From Epiperipatus broadwayi (taxonomy: Eukaryota; Onychophora; Udeonychophora; Euonychophora; Peripatidae), in the NCBI GenBank assembly GCA_028023455.1, contig JAQFVV010012497.1:3844001-3908000 (forward strand): a stretch of DNA of 64,000 nt. Reading direction: 5' to 3'. This document shows, one piece after another, positions 11,536-23,412 of the stretch. Position numbers and translations under genes: made by a program. The first letter of the stretch is position 1. Each line of letters opens with the position of its first letter. The notes under the pieces are model-generated. The model ran no database searches and had not been told where the DNA came from. It saw only the letters and a program-made list of their open reading frames with translations.

Positions 11536-13690
11536 TGTTGATCTGCCAATATTTTTAAAATTTAGCTCTAGTCTAATTGTAAGTTCTCTCTCTCTTTTTT
11601 TATTGATTGGGAATATTAACACCTATATAGTATCACTTAATTTTTTTGATTTTATTACAGTAAGCAAAAGTATTTTTTCTTTCTTTATTTTTTGACAATC
11701 TCTTATGTTATCAGCTTGATTGAATAACGGTTAGCAGATGGTAGTGCAATTTATTAATCGTTAACCCAGATTAGCTTTTGTCTTTATTAACGCTTTGTAC
11801 AATTTGGTACAATAGTGGAGTGGTGTACTCAGGATCTTTAGATCAATGTATCACAAACCATTTGTATCACTTCTGGTTTTCAAACTTCTTATGAACTCCT
11901 GAGAATTAAACTATTTAATTATATATATATGAATTACTTTATTAATGAGAGCTAGGTATTCAAAGCTGAAGTCAGTGCAGTTAGGCATCTGGCAGCCATC
12001 TTCAAAATCTTTTTTAGTATTATGCTAATAACATAAAATTTATAAATCCTATATTTAAATAGGTATAATATCAGGTCAGTAGCTACTTATTTTAATAATT
12101 TTAATTTCACTCTAATTGTAGTTACTTTTTGTGGATAGAAATGTTAATGTCAACTCAATATTACTTGATCCTTTCAACTTACTATAATAATAATGTTTTT
12201 TTACACTAGCGCTTTCTATTGTAAGCTTGAATAAATAATGGTTACTAGATAGTAATTCAATTTAATCATCCCCATCCCAGACTAGTTTTTAATTTTTGTT
12301 ATCAATAAGAACTTAAGATTCACCATTATCAATAAAGACTTAGAATTCAAAATTGGGACTAATGAAATTAGGCATTCAGTCAGACACCTTTAATCCATTT
12401 TTAAAAAAATATTAAGCTAATAGCTATGAATCAATATATATATAGAAAAAGATTTTTGAATATAAGCGAAGTTGTTGTATAGATCTGTCACTAAATCAAT
12501 ATATATATATGCTCTTGACTAAGAATGTTAATAACTAACGTAACATCATTGATTCTTTTAGCTTTTTTTAGTTAATGAGAATTTTTTTCTGAACCTACTT
12601 TAGTATCATTCATTATCAATTTGATTAACAAATGATTACCAGATAGTGGTTCATTTAATTAATTTCCATTCGAAGACTTGTTTCTGGTTTTACCTCTATC
12701 AGTGAGATCTTGAAATTCAAAATTGGAACCATATTGTTATGCATCTGGAAGCTACTTTTAACTTCTTTCTTACTCTCAACTAAATAGATTGAAATTGAAA
12801 ATAAAATAAAAAAACTAAGATTTTGAACTAATCCAATTTCCTTGTATAGTTATATAGATTTGTCATCAAATCAGAAACCATATGTTTTAATAACTTCAGT
12901 TCTGTTCTAACTTTAGGCGGCGGCGTTTCCATCCCCCAGCTAAAAATATTAATATCATCACAACATTAGTGTATTCTTTCAGCTTATTACATTGAATGTT
13001 CTTAGCCTAGGAGAAAAGTGCCTACATTTAGAAAAAGTTCTGAGATCACTAAACTATATATCTATTGACTTAGAATCTGATCTAAACAACTATGCTAGCA
13101 GGTTCTCTTGTGTTTAAAATCTTAGGGTTATTTGAATTTCAGTTTATTAGTTTGATAATAAAAGGGAGATAAAGATTATTGTCAGATGTATAATGTATTG
13201 TTTCAGCTTTGAATTCCAAATCCTCATTGACAAAAGCAAAACTCAAAAACTGTTGGGGATGGAGATAATAAATTGCATAATTAACTAGTGACCACTCATT
13301 ATTCAAACTCACTATAAATGGTGCTAGTGTAGAAAAAGAAGAAATAGTCTTAAATACTTAGCAAGAAAATAAACATTTCTTACAATTAAAATCAAACAGA
13401 TTATGTGCTAGATCTTTATAACTATAGAATAAGATTGATTTGAATTTAAAACCAGATAACTTTTTGAATTTCAAACTACTTGTTTAAGAGTAAAAAGAAG
13501 TTGAAGCTGGCTGCCAGAAGCATAATTATGCAGGTTCATTTTTAATTCCAAGTCCTCATTAATAAAAACAAAGACCAGAAATTGATCTACTGATAATAAT
13601 TAATAATTTGCACTATTATCTGGTAAACCTTGATTACTCGCATTTATAAAAGATGGTACTATAGTATAAAAGAAATTATTTTGTGATACC
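11330..13690. repeat. Diverged ~380-bp tandem array with inverted copies
   Basis: The motif TTGATTAATAATGGTTANCAGATAGT...CATCCCAGACTAGTTTTTG recurs at about 11330, 11725, 12225 and 12625 in direct orientation. The spacing is 370-390 bp once a SINE-like insert at 11795-11925 is discounted. Related segments in the opposite orientation lie at about 13090-13365 and 13430-13690. The fourth unit carries an odd GC-rich patch (GGCGGCGGCG, about 12917-12926). I see no coding. Confidence 0.55.
11795..11925 (+). repeat. SINE-like family B repeat inside the ~380-bp array
   Basis: TTTGGTACAATAGTGGAGTGGTGTACTCAGGATCTTTAGATCAATGTATCACAAACC...ATGAACTCCTGAGAATTAAACTATT. It interrupts the second tandem unit, which explains why that unit is about 130 bp longer. 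Confidence 0.5.
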
Positions 13691-13892
13691 AAAAGTTTTT
13701 TTGGTAACAGATTATATGTTTTATGTTTTAACAAACATTTGCTTACAATGATCACTTTTCAATATAAACAAAGGTTGCACTGGATATGTCAAAATGTATC
13801 TTATGAGCTATTAGTGTATTTTTTCCTAATGTCTGTGGTCATATGTTTAAATTGTAAGGATGTATTAATTGTAATTTATTCATGTGTGTGTG

Positions 13893-14365
13893 TATCTGTA
13901 AATTTTAATAAATTTAATAAGCTGTATAAAAATTATATGCGAGAATATATAATCTTATTCCTAGAGCAACTAAATCTGAATATGCATACTATAATAATAA
14001 TTCATAAGGTAGACTCTGTAGAATCATTTTAACAAACTTGTAACTAACATTCTCTTTTTCATAAGAATGTTAATTTAGTAAGTGTCAAAAAAAGAGCACT
14101 TTTGTCCAAACATCATGCTGTTATATGGTAAAATAATCAATGATTAACACTAAAACATACGAAAATTTGTTAGCTATGATCTTCACAAAGAATTAATCAA
14201 ATCACTTTATAATTTCAAATAACAATCAAAATATAAATTCTGTTAATTTTAATAAGTACATAAATAAACCATGACTATTAAATATGTAGTATTGTGAATA
14301 TATAATCTTATTTATGGAGTAATTGAATCTGGTTACATTTATCATAATCATTATTATCATATGTA
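13893..14365. repeat. Diverged ~345-bp direct duplication before the exon
   Basis: GAATATATAATCTTATTCCTAGAGCAACTAAATCTG (about 13948-13983) returns as GAATATATAATCTTATTTATGGAGTAATTGAATCTG (about 14296-14331), with similar sequence on both sides. No coding. Confidence 0.45.
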
Positions 14366-14597
14366 CATTTAGAGTTAGTTTCTCCATGAATACAATTATA
14401 TATGAGCACATTTTATGATTCTAAATATAAATTAAAGAATTTTCTTAAAACATAAACAAAAAAAAATCATATGGATGTTTTATTTATTCATAATTTTTTT
14501 TTTTTAAAAAATGAACATTTATTAAATAATGCAAAGATAGATTTATAAATAGTAATTATTATTTTTTTACATTATCATGAATTTTTTTTTTTTTCAG

Positions 14598-14793
14598 ATA
14601 ATGGACACCAATTTATATCTGAACCTGTTGCTATCTCTTGTACCTATGCTAATGGTCTCACTTCCAGAGAACATCGAGAAGAGTTGGAAAAAATATTACT
14701 GCAAAAAGAAGTGGATCGTCTCAAAATAGAATTAAGTAAAGCCAAAGAACTTATTTTATCTCTACAAGATAAGGAGAAGAAACTTCGTGACAG
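14598..14793 (+). CDS. SPATA18: MIEAP-like gene, internal coding exon (coiled-coil part)
   Basis: 196 bp, preceded by a long T tract and CAG (acceptor AG at 14596-14597) and followed by GTAAAA. Only the frame that uses the first two bases to finish an upstream codon is open. It gives about 64 residues rich in E, K and L (for example REELEKILLQKEVDRLK), which looks like a coiled coil, the usual architecture upstream of the MIEAP domain. The frame is open back to the acceptor, and the ATG near its start is out of frame, so this is not a first coding exon. It sits between the two arms of a ~500-bp inverted repeat. Confidence 0.75.
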
Positions 14794-15856
14794 GTAAAAT
14801 ATGAAAATATTTTCAGAAAATAGTATTGAAATTATAAATCATTATTAAAAAATTAAGATGTATTTTTGATACAAAAATGTCATAAATGTTATGACTTAAT
14901 CATTCTATGTGATTTAGCATGGTGATGGAGTATTGAACTCTGTGTGCTCAACAATCACATTTTTTTGTATTGATTGATTCTATTATTTTATGGTTTTTAT
15001 GAAACTAAACATAAATGTATACAAATTAATAAATAATTTTGATTAAATGATTGCATAAATGTTTATGATGGCATTTTATTTATAATTATACATCAGATTA
15101 TTTCAGTCATCTAGTTTAATTCATAAATGTGTTTAGAAAAATTTAAACTTTATTTATTCTTTTTTTAAAATACACTCCCCACTGTTCAGATTAGCATAGA
15201 ACAGAAAATTTCTCTTAGATTTGTATTTTATTTTAGCTACTATTCTAATTAACTAGGCTAATCTGTCAAAAGCAATAATCAGTGAAAATTTATATGGTTA
15301 ATCTTTATGAGGGTTCTTGTGATTTTTTCTGTTTTTTTAAGGTCAGGGTTAGTGAGTGTTTTTCAATAGTGTGGATTATCAGACTAGATTGACTTTTAGG
15401 ATTATTTGCAATTATCCTGTGAGTGACTTTTTTAATTTTTTAAATTTATTTCTCTAAGCAATAGTTTTGTGTTTTTCCAATCAAGTATACAGTCCTTGGT
15501 ACATGCATAGTTTGCTATTTTAGATGCATCCATTTTTTTTCTCATTCATTATTGTATATTCTACTAATTATTTTTCAAAGAGATGGCTGGTTTCATTGAT
15601 ATAGATTCTTCAATATTTATATAGTATTTTATAAAGGCAGTTATTGTTTTTCAATATTTCAAATTTAGGTTTTATAGAAGTTAGGAGTCCTCTTAGATTA
15701 TTATAGCTTTGAAAAGCTGTTCTTATATTATATTGATTACAGATTTTCTTTAGTTTTCCTCCTCTCCCTATCATTTGATATATTATGAATACCTATCATT
15801 GTTTTTATGTTGTTTTTTTTTTTGTTGCCATTTATTTTTTAGGTTTTTTAATGATA

Positions 15857-16366
15857 GCAAGTTGTCTAAGGTTTAAAACTTAAGAATTTCATTAGGCTTT
15901 CAGGTTATTAGCTTTATTAATAAAAAAAAAAAGAAGTCAAATATACTGTTAGCTTTGAACCTTAAGTTTTCACTTATAATGGTAAAATCCAGAAACTGGT
16001 CTAGGGATGGAATAAATAAAGTGCATTATCATCTACTAACTCCTGATTATTCAAGTTTTTAGAAAATGACATTATATTAGAGAAAGAAGAAATAACAGTA
16101 TATACATGTAAAATGGTTTATTGCTCATGAATTCATAAAAAGATAGAGCACTATAAGTGACAGAACTTAGCGACAATCTAAAGAACCCAAATTCCAGTGT
16201 CTGCCACCTACCATTGTTTTACACAGGGCATTCCTGAGAAATAAATCATTTGATAATTTAAATTGTGAAATATACTAATATACAAGGAATTTCCAACAGT
16301 TATTCATTAATACATCTTATTAAATTGATGTCAAATATTTTAAAAATCTTCAATGCTAAACAAATG
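15857..16366. repeat. Right arm of the ~500-bp inverted repeat
   Basis: Reverse complement of 11041-11535, with a 15-bp difference where AATAATGTCATTTTC-like sequence is present only here. It lies about 1.06 kb past the exon at 14598-14793, while the left arm ends about 3.06 kb before it. In RNA the two arms would form a long duplex with the exon in the loop. Confidence 0.8.
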
Positions 16367-17731
16367 TATTTATCTAAATAGTTTGTTGTCAATGACTTGA
16401 CATGAATACCTGCAATGACTAGATGAAAATTAAATGAAATTAAAATGTTCAAACCTTGATAATTGTAATAATAAATGAATTTTTAAAATTAAATTATATG
16501 ACTTTACTGCTCAGGAAAGTGCCCTGAATGTGTGCTTTAAAACTGGAATCAATCCGAGGACTTTCCATGCAGAACATAATTAAAATATTATGTAACTGAA
16601 GTTTTTTCAATAGTTTTGACATGTTAAAAAATAATAACTCTGGTCAGAATCTTTCTTTTAATGATTATTTTTAAAAGTTAGGAGTAGAAAGCAATAGAAA
16701 GATACCAAAGTTTTTGCTTAGCACAATGTTAATCATCAAATTTCTTTGAAATCTCAAAACCTTTAATAAAATAATTTAAAATAAATGTAAGTTAAAACAA
16801 AAGGTAAAGCACCTTTTAAGTTTGCCCACTTTAAGACAAGTCTCTCCAACATTCCTCACAAAGAAAAAGATGAAGATTTGGACATTTTTTAGTTAATTAA
16901 TTGCCTAATAACCATTTTAACCTATAATGGATAGTTAATTAAATTGGCCCTATATTCCAATTTTATCCAGTTCTAGATTGTGAAATTGATAGATCAATGA
17001 GTTACTTCCACGAACTTGTTTATAGAGTATTATTAAATTCTCTTCTCAAAAATGCTCCCCAGTCTTTTTCTTTTGCTAAAATATAGTTATCTATTAAAAT
17101 ACAGTGTTGTAAATTTACAGTTTGTTTCAATGTCCTGAAAATAAATTAAATATATTCGTTTACTTGTAAATGAAATTTTTATTATATTTTAAGTTTTGTA
17201 AGAATTAATTTTATTACTGGTGATATTTTAATATTATTTGATTAACGTTTGTAAGATTATCATCTGGCTTCGACCTGCAATGGATAGAGTTTGTATGAGA
17301 TCTGATTATAAGTCTTCTTGCTATATATAATAAACACTGACAGTGAATTGTTTACTTTTTAATAAATAGATGTTTTGCAGTAGCAATTTTATTATGCCAA
17401 GTTTATTATCAGTCATACTCAACTTCTCCGTCAACATTTCTTTTCTCCTCAAAAATGATTTTATTTCTCTTAAGTTATTACCAATATTTTGAATATCTGG
17501 ATTTCTGTCATTTATAAAATATTACTGCCAATCTTACTGATTGATTACATTATACTATTGTCCAGAGTATTTAAAAAGAATATTTTTCCCAATATTATTT
17601 TTCCAAGAATTAAAGAATAAGAAAATAAAAAGATTAATCTTTTATGTACATAAAGTTTATTTTTAGAACATATTTGTGTGTATGCTGGTCTAATTATATA
17701 TTTACTAGTCTTTTTTTTTTTTCAAATATAG

Positions 17732-17939
17732 GTTAGCCGAGCAAGCTCAAAAGCATTTAGACAGAAGCAATGAGTTTGAAAACCTTGCTCTGGGTGAACA
17801 ACGACCCACTCAGTTAATCCGTCGCTATGGCAACTTGTATGCTCAAAGTCGAGTAGATGCCCTAGATGCATTAGATTGTTTAGTAGAAATGCAAGAGTGC
17901 GAGGACTTAAAATCCAAACTTCTTTTCTCCGTGGTTGTA
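17732..17939 (+). CDS. SPATA18: MIEAP-like gene, coding exon at the start of the MIEAP domain
   Basis: 208 bp, with a T-rich tract and TATAG before it and a strong GTAAGT donor at 17940. Its first base completes the split codon from the previous exon and it ends in phase 0. It encodes residues 65-134 of the partial protein. A short linker continues the helical region, then RPTQLIRRYGNLYAQSRVDALDALD, which I take as the first conserved block of the MIEAP C-terminal domain, followed by a hydrophobic helix (KSKLLFSVVV). The antisense ORF over the same bases is a shadow. Confidence 0.78.
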
Positions 17940-18249
17940 GTAAGTATAATTTTATTATTTTGGAAATCATTTTTCTAATGAAATACAGATTGGAATCTTA
18001 TGTGATATTAGTGCTGGGAAATAATTAGGGCATTATATAATCAAGTGTTTTATCTAGTTGGTTAACCGTTTATGTTTTATATTTATTGGAAAGTAATAAA
18101 AAACAATCGTTCGAATGGGAAAAAAATCGTATGCATGGTTTCTAAATATAGCACTAGTGGGAGTTAAAAAAAGAGGCTGTAATTATATTGTTTCGGACAT
18201 TTAAAAAAAAAAAAAAACATACTTGTAATAATTAAAAGTGTCTTTAAAA

Positions 18250-18770
18250 ACGTGATATTGTCTCCACCCTCTATCTCCTTCTCTTCTCTTTGAATTATTA
18301 TCTCCACTATTTTTCATTTATCCTAGGATTTTTATTTTATCTTTTTTTTTAAAAATATCTATATCCTTTTTCATCGTTTTTCATCTATTTTTCCCAATTT
18401 CTTTTTTTTTTTTTTTTTTGATGTCTCTTTTCTCCATTATTTTTGTTCTTATCTTCTTCTTTTTTCTATCTTGCTGTTTTTCTTCAATTTACTTTATAAA
18501 AAACCTCTTTTCTTTTTTTATTATAGCTTTTTTCACCATTTCATTTTCTTATTCCATGCCGTTTATTTTCTCTCATTTTTTGACTTCCCTTTCATCATTT
18601 CTCTTCTTTATTCCATTTCTTTCATTTTCTATCTTTCTTTCTTTTTTTCTTATTATTTGTTCTCTTTATAATTACTCTACAATACACTTAGAAATTGTTA
18701 CTCCCATATAGTCCTTTTTATTTTATCATTTTTATTTGTCTTTTTTTTTCTTATCTGTTATGTACTATAT
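18250..18770 (+). repeat. Pyrimidine-rich low-complexity tract
   Basis: About 500 bp in intron 2 made almost only of C and T on the plus strand (CTCCACCCTCTATCTCC, TTCTCTTTT and similar). The overlapping ORFs at 18418-18711 and 18471-18671 encode only F, S, L and I runs and are artefacts. A similar shorter tract lies at 60545-60780 next to a SINE. Confidence 0.6.
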
Positions 18771-20269
18771 TACACTTAATGGCAGTCATTTTTTTGTACT
18801 TATATTTAAAAAGTAAGTTTATTTTTGGAAAAAAGTATTTAAATATTAAAACAATCCCCAAATTAATAAAATTTCTCCGTTGTAAAAATAAATGTTCTGT
18901 ATCTGTGTGTGCATTCACGTGTATGAAGATCAAAGAACATTTATTTAACTGCAATATTTTTTAAAAATAAAACCATCTAATCATCTTCCGTTTCCTTGAT
19001 TCAAAAATTGACCTAGAAACACTGAAATATGAATCTACAATTTTTTTTATCACAAGACTGTTTGGATTTCATTACTTCATAAATAACAGTTACGAGTGTA
19101 ACACTCAATTGAAAATATAACCGCTATTAGAAAAAGAAAAAAAACGCTAGTTAAAAATTAATTTTTTATAACAAAAATGTAATATTATACTTAATAATAA
19201 TATTGATCATTACTGTCACTTGTCTATATATTGTAATCAGAAAATGACACTTGCATACACCCAGCTATATTAGGGTGAGTATTGTAAAACATTTAGGTGT
19301 GGCCAGCTGAAACTATCTTACCCAACCTAGATTTTAATATCTCGGTGCCAAACCAAGATTAGATCTTTATATTTTAATCCACACTTTTTTTTTGGAAAGT
19401 AATTGTTCCAAAAATGTGATTATATCTTATATAGAATGTTGTTTTAAATTTCATTGATTATTAATTTTTTAAATGCCATTCAATGTATGTTTTTTTTTTT
19501 TTTTTAAAAAAAAAAAGCTTTTTAGAAATGTTATTCCAATTCATTGTATGTAAATAAAATAATATATACATAGAGATATTTTCCGGTATACTAATACTGG
19601 TAACCAAAGTTTGCATGCAAACACAGATAGCAATATATAACATTAATAGTTAATGAAATTCAAACTTCAGTTTGTGCACCAATACTCTTCTATGATATCA
19701 TAGTTTAATTTCTCAATTCTCTGTGTAATATATTAATATACCTCACTTGTAGGGCTGATATAATACCATTAGGTCATCCAGAATAGTCAGAGATGTAATA
19801 CTGAAGGGTCACAGTTTTATGGAAGATAGTGATTTTGTGAAAGATAATCAGTTTTGAGCTTTTTAATTATTTTTTTTTACAAAATAGGTTTTTAAAAATC
19901 AAAGTCGACAATTTTTTTTGAGGGAGGATGCATGGAACTGATCTGACCTAACCACAAATACTGGTTCTTCTTTATACAGTTTTAAATGGATACACAATTC
20001 TGTCTGAAGTCCTATAGATTATTATTGGTATATTAACCATATCTTTCTTTGTTGTCTTCTAGATTGATCACAATCAAAAATACATATTATATCATGAATT
20101 TGAATCAGTTTTTAATAATTATTAGGGAATTCAATATCCGTTCTATATTTTACAAATATAATAGAAGTTAAACTAATTTATAAATATTACCAAAATCACA
20201 CTTTTCTTTATATTTGCCATAATATCATATAAATACAATTTATCCAAACTTCAAACACTTTTTAGCAAA

Positions 20270-20319
20270 CTTTATTTGTACATACACCTATGTTTCGACT
20301 GACCTGCAGTCTTCTTCAG
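20270..20319 (-). ncRNA. Hammerhead-like core at the PLE 3' end (left copy)
   Basis: Reverse complement of the right-copy core: CTGAAGA, extra A, GACTG-CAGGT-CAGTC stem, GAAAC (20292-20319). The base after GAAAC differs (A instead of G), weakening helix III. Same doubts about activity as for the right copy. Confidence 0.45.
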
Positions 20320-21275
20320 AGCTATGATATAATGACCAAAATAAAAAAACAACTATATAATAACACCATAAAAAATTTTTTTAAACAATAAAAAAACTAA
20401 AAACAACATAAAATATATATATTAAAAACCTGAAATAAATAATCAAACCCATATAAAACAATTAATATAAAATAAAATGTACTACATAAATAAAAAATAA
20501 ATATAAATTATACATGTGTATTCTTAACTTTATACATATATACATTCAAGGACAACTATTAATCTAAATATTATCTATTTTATTATTATTAACAATCTAC
20601 TAATTATCTGTATTCTTCATAAACTTAAACTTTATGATTAGTAACTAAAATTCTTTTAATTTTAAATCATATTTGTTATTTTCTTACTCATTCTTCTTTT
20701 AAAATTAATATTTTATATTTATTATTGCTGAATATTTAAAACCTATAAACTTTATAATCTTTACACTTACTAAGGTTATTCTGATCTTCTAAATAAAATA
20801 ATGAAAAATCGTTTTTTTCAAAAAATTATCTTATACCCTAGCTCCCTCTATTACATATTATTTAAACTAAATATATATCCCCTACAACTCTTTATTTATA
20901 TATATATATTTTTTTATTTAATTTTTTACACTTTAACTTTTATTATATAATACTCATAAATTTATATTATACTTCTTTATATGTTTTTATATATATAAAC
21001 CCTACAACTTTATTTACATATATATTTTTTTATTTTATATATTTTAACTTTTATCATTATTTTTATATAATTCTTATAAAAAAAATTTATACTGTTTTAT
21101 ATGTAAATATTATGCTAAGTTTATTAATTTATTTATTTATTATTTTTTATTATTTAATATCTATAAATATACCCAAATTTATACTCCTATTTAACCTAAC
21201 ATTTTTTATCACCCCCAACTTATTTATTAACAATTATCTCTTCACATATTTACCTCTATATATCTTATTTAATAA

Positions 21276-21538
21276 CTATACCAATCTCATCCTAATCCCA
21301 GAATCTCTATTAAATTCTGGTTTTATCTTTCTTATTAATATAGCTTTTTTATTTTCCTTTCTTTAATAGTTTTTGTATATAACTTCATTTTTATTGAACT
21401 TTGTGTAAATTTGTGTCCTGTTTCTTTTGTATGTATATATATTGGTGATTTATTATCTGCCATATGTTGTTTTAGTCTTGTTTTTATAGAGTTTTTTGTT
21501 TCTCCCACATATTTGTTATCAATCCCACTATCTAGACA
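21276..21538 (-). pseudogene. PLE GIY-YIG endonuclease fragment, left copy, frameshifted
   Basis: Minus-strand reading gives CLDSGIDNKYVGETKNSIKT and then RLKQHMADNKSP, with YVGET and the following basic helix typical of PLE GIY-YIG domains. Later comes ETGHKFTQSSIK. Near 21344, in an A-run, one base is missing compared with the right copy. The frame then ends early at a TAA (21335-21337) instead of at the TAG at 21276-21278. The 5' part of the element is absent. Non-functional remnant. Confidence 0.75.
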
Positions 21539-21550
21539 TTGTTTGCATTA

Positions 21551-21651
21551 ATGTCTAGATAGTGGGATTGATAACAAATATGTGGGAGAAACAAAAAATT
21601 CCATAAAAACAAGACTAAAACAACATATGGCAGATAATAAATCACCAACAT
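21551..21651 (+). pseudogene. PLE GIY-YIG endonuclease fragment, right copy, N-terminal piece
   Basis: The bases repeat the left copy in reverse complement with a 10-bp spacer (21541-21550), so the two form a ~100-bp-armed hairpin. The piece encodes the same GIDNKYVGETKNSIKTRLKQ segment and breaks off after NKSP. The frame resumes at 24145 beyond the 2.5-kb insertion. Confidence 0.7.
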
Positions 21652-22351
21652 TGAAACAGTAAGATTCGTATTCGAATCTTAAGTTTCACCTTTTCTGTCG
21701 TCTCTCACTGACCGGTCTATCCCACCCAAATTTAAACTTTTGGTATCGAGTTGTGTGTGTAACAATATTAAAAATGTATAAATATATGTAGAATTCAACA
21801 TAAACACGCACACATTTCGATCTCAAATTAAAGGCTATAAATACGGATAAAGTAATATAATTTAGATTTCTTTAGCTAAATAAATTTTGTGTAATATTAA
21901 TCATTTATTTTGAATTTATAAAGTTCGTATTTATTGCTTAGTTTAAATTTTGTTAAATAATAATTCTAACAAAATCTGATGCAATAATTAATTAAAGTTA
22001 AAATAATTTTATTCCCTTTTGTCTTTGAAAATTTAAAAGCATCGGTCAGTGATAGATAATAAATTAATTATAGAAAAATTCCAAAAAAATGTAATTAACG
22101 AATGTAAAAAAACAAACAAACAACAAAACAAACAATAGCACAGCAGATTTCTTTCTAATTAAAACCAGCAAAAGCATTGATTATCCTGAGGGCAAGACAA
22201 AGAAAACCTAAAAATATCTCAACAAAAAAATTAAAAGATCAAGATAAAAAAAGGAGGCCATCTTAGACTTGCTGGAGACTTTCACTTGAATTTTAGCTTT
22301 GCTCTCGAGTGGAGAGTCTAAAATATCTTAAAATAAATTGATATTGCCAAG

Positions 22352-22578
22352 GTATGACCGAGTAAGCACCGAGATTATTCTCCATCGGGAGGTGGCCCAC
22401 CGTATGCCGAACTCCACATTGCCCATCGTAAAAACACCATAATGATCTGCTACCCTGAAATAGACAAGAAAGCCGCTGCTGTTAAAATCAATAAAATGCC
22501 AAAGACAAGAAAGAAAACTGCTAATCACGAACAATCTACTATTAAACAAATGGAAGAAAACATCTTATCAAACAGGTA
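22352..22578 (+). CDS. Exon-like open segment inside the 2.5-kb insertion
   Basis: The frame is open from after a TGA at about 22350 through an ATG at 22442 and another at 22496 (MPKTRKKTANHEQSTIKQ, then MEENILSN). A good donor, CAG|GTACCTG, follows at 22576-22578. The peptide is lysine-rich and unlike the low-complexity ORFs around it. Upstream, GGAGGCCATCTTAGAC (about 22254-22269) contains a YY1-type element often seen at housekeeping 5' ends. A donor after ...AACAG would leave two codon bases and does not fit the phase of the next MIEAP exon. I do not recognise the protein. It may be a captured first exon, or coding by chance. Confidence 0.3.
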
Positions 22579-23186
22579 CCTGTGTGTGTATTCCAAATTA
22601 TATAGTATTCTAGTAATAATAAGCTATAGCTCATCTCCTACTATTTGTCTAACTTCTAAATGTTAAAATTGTAATTTTGTGAAACTAAAATTTGAGAATT
22701 AATGTAATCTGTAAATTTCTCGCTTAATCTAGCTTACCTCCCTCTATCCTTCTTAGGTGTGTATTTCTCAAATCTACACTTTATTTATAATTATTATTGA
22801 AATATTACCTTCTCATAATTGTCTTAGTTTTATATCTAAATCTATAATCGCTTGAACATTGAATGCGTGTCAAATTGTCATTAATATTTGCTTTATAAAT
22901 AACTTAAATTTCATGTAAATACGACGCGCATTCAAAGAATCAGTTATTGTAATGCAGGGTCTACTACTTCGTAATAGCTGGCATACTCGCTGTAATAATT
23001 CCCCTTTTAGATATTTTTGATTATTAAATTTTAATGAATAATTACGGAAATTTCATTTCTTTGAGAGTCACCAATTTTTTTTTAGTCAGTGTTGATAATG
23101 GGGGGCCGAGTTTGAAATCTAGTTAAATATTACCATAATCTTTTAGATCTTATACATGTGTTATGTTTTGAAGCCACGATGACTTA

Positions 23187-23412
23187 TTCCACGCCGTGAA
23201 TACTCCGGATTCTATAGGGTTGAATTAACCCCAGTCGTCCTACACAAGTGGACATGATAATGTTCCCGTAGGGCTTGACGACCGTCACGTAGCCAGCTGG
23301 CAAATTGCGACATGGACTGCTTGTCCCTGGTTATGCTCATGTGACACCTTACCTCTTCGGGTCGAGGCAGAGACCAACCCGAAACCCTTATAAACTTATT
23401 CACGGCATTGCA
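23187..23412. repeat. GC-richer 226-bp block bordered by a 10-bp inverted repeat
   Basis: GCCGTGAATA and its complement TATTCACGGC border a block far richer in G and C than the window average, with the palindrome GGGTTGAATTAACCC at about 23218-23232. A 63-codon minus-strand ORF runs through it but matches no family I know. It may be a nested small repeat inside the 2.5-kb insertion. Confidence 0.3.

Larger units (their letters stand above)
76..14597. other. AT-rich intron or 5' flank of the MIEAP-like gene
   Basis: Apart from the repeats listed separately I see no supported coding. Short ORFs here are AT-driven and lack family features. A somewhat less AT-rich patch at 5990-6180 is unexplained. 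Two short minus-strand segments (2773-2829, 7410-7459) have exon-like borders and are discussed as findings. Confidence 0.5.

Noticed and set aside
13739-14032. 97-codon ORF just upstream of the first exon
   Set aside because: AT-driven codons, no acceptor or donor in a fitting place, and it overlaps a diverged direct duplication.
18418-18964. Overlapping plus-strand ORFs in the pyrimidine tract
   Set aside because: Low-complexity F/S/L/I translation in several frames at once, typical of CT-rich DNA.
21112-21366. 84-codon plus-strand ORF with membrane-like composition
   Set aside because: Same antisense artefact in the left PLE copy; near-identical to part of 24116-24778.
22328-22549. 73-codon minus-strand ORF in the 2.5-kb insertion
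   Set aside because: Antisense to the better supported exon-like segment; no splice borders or start context. Kept as possible but not listed.
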